The position numbers were made by a program, and so were the translations under genes. From Lacimicrobium alkaliphilum (GTDB lineage Bacteria > Pseudomonadota > Gammaproteobacteria > Enterobacterales > Alteromonadaceae), in assembly GCF_001466725.1 (NCBI RefSeq), contig NZ_CP013650.1, forward strand, positions 3,038,001 to 3,102,000: a DNA stretch of 64,000 nucleotides, given 5' to 3'. Shown here one piece after another: positions 63,347 through 64,000 of this stretch. How positions within the stretch are numbered: position 1 is the first letter of the stretch; the number at the start of each line of letters is the position of its first letter. A model generated the notes under the pieces. It had not been told where the DNA came from. It saw only the letters and a list, made by a program, of their open reading frames with translations, and made no database searches.

Positions 63347-64000
63347 CTAGGTGTTTTTCTGATCGGCCTGCAATTGCGCTAATACCGGGAGCAAAGCATG
63401 TCGCCAGTGCTTCAGCTGCAACCCTTAAATGCACCTTTCAGAGTACTCTTGTCCAGCACGCTATAATGAGGGCGCTTCGCTGGTGTAGGATAGGCGGTGG
63501 TAGGAATAGGGTTAACAGGAATAGCCTGATTCAACAGGCCGGACTGCAACGCCAGGTCCTGAATTGCCACTGCAAAATCATACCAGCTTGCCACACCTGC
63601 ATCGGTGTAGTGATGCACCCCGCACACTTTGTCTCTGGCGGCCTGCAAACAGCAGGCGGCCAGACCGGTTACCGACGTAGGTGTGCCCACCTGGTCATCG
63701 ATCACATTCAATTCTGGCTTTTCTTTCATCAGCCTGAGCATGGTTTTGACAAAGTTATTGCCATGGCGGGAATACACCCAACTGGTGCGAACAATACAAC
63801 TGCTCTTGGCCCAGTGTTCAAGTATGGCCTTCTCCCCGGCTGCCTTACTGGCACCGTATACCCCCTGAGGGTTATGGGGATCATCCACTTTATAGGGTGA
63901 GCCCTTGTCACCGGCAAACACATAGTCGGTCGATACATGCACCAGATGGCATTTATTTGTCTTTGCAAAACGGGCAAGATTTTCCACGCTATGATGGTTT
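63347..64000 (-). pseudogene. rmlD: dTDP-4-dehydrorhamnose reductase, frameshifted near the 3' end and cut by the window edge
   Basis: Fourth enzyme of dTDP-rhamnose synthesis. The visible part is the C-terminal two thirds: HVSTDYVFAGDKGSPYKVDD, GASKAAGEKAILE (catalytic Tyr-x-x-x-Lys region begins just before), VRTSWVYSRHGNNFVKTMLR, QVGTPTSVTGLAA. The frame ends early at 63412 (after LKGAFKGCS), but the sequence beyond, in the -1 frame, encodes LQLKHWRHALLPVLAQL and ends at TAG 63347-63349, a normal RmlD end. One base seems to be missing near 63421. The N-terminal part lies outside. A sequence error or a real frameshift is equally possible. Confidence 0.8.

Noticed and set aside
63421..63430. 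Programmed -1 frameshift in rmlD
   Set aside because: The site GGGTTGC is not a strong slippery heptamer with a downstream structure, and RmlD is not known to use recoding.

Overview
The window reads as chromosomal DNA of a marine-type gammaproteobacterium, most likely of the Alteromonadales (Alteromonas-like families). This rests on gene content: a full-length glyA, ettA, the rpsF-rpsR-rplI operon, proB, tandem YihG-type acyltransferases, a GH20 lipoprotein, a sulfotransferase-rich surface-glycan locus and a type II secretion locus. No rRNA, tRNA, CRISPR array or prophage was recognised.

Layout. 0-24 kb is mostly core and housekeeping: a chemoreceptor, a periplasmic binding protein, glyA, ettA, ribosomal proteins S6, S18 and L9, membrane transporters, proB, two acyltransferases, a MscS-type channel, a beta-hexosaminidase and an S41 protease interrupted by an in-frame TGA. 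It also holds a 268-bp MITE-like element (13851-14118) and repeat-filled intergenic regions. 24-47 kb is a surface-polysaccharide or glycoprotein locus: a UDP-glucuronate-4-epimerase-type enzyme, about six glycosyltransferases, an RgpF/HAD protein with its detached partner domain, and seven proteins with sulfotransferase-type P-loops. 46.7-49.6 kb encodes two homologous exported proteins. The second has the look of an abundant surface or S-layer subunit: clean signal peptide, Ala/Thr/Val/Asp-rich composition, strong terminator and a long leader with a hairpin. 50.7-60.9 kb is a divergent type II secretion locus: gspE-F-G-H-I-J-K on the minus strand and gspL-M-C-like plus the secretin gspD on the plus strand. 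62.2-64 kb carries rmlB and rmlD for dTDP-rhamnose; rmlD is frameshifted near its 3' end and cut by the window edge.

A dispersed hairpin family fills almost every long intergenic gap in the right half. It consists of GTAGGTCGGA...TCCGAC palindromes whose arms vary in a compensatory way. It is accompanied by a RAYT (REP-associated tyrosine transposase) at 37039-37482 with arrays on both sides. In several places the repeat supplies the stop codon of the neighbouring gene.

How the parts may work together (inference): the type II machine would export the adjacent exported-protein pair, and the glycosyltransferases, sulfotransferases and Rml enzymes would build a sulfated, possibly rhamnose-containing surface glycan that anchors or decorates that layer. 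Aeromonas, where an S-layer gene sits beside a type II-like export system, is the closest precedent I know. None of this linkage is proven by sequence alone.
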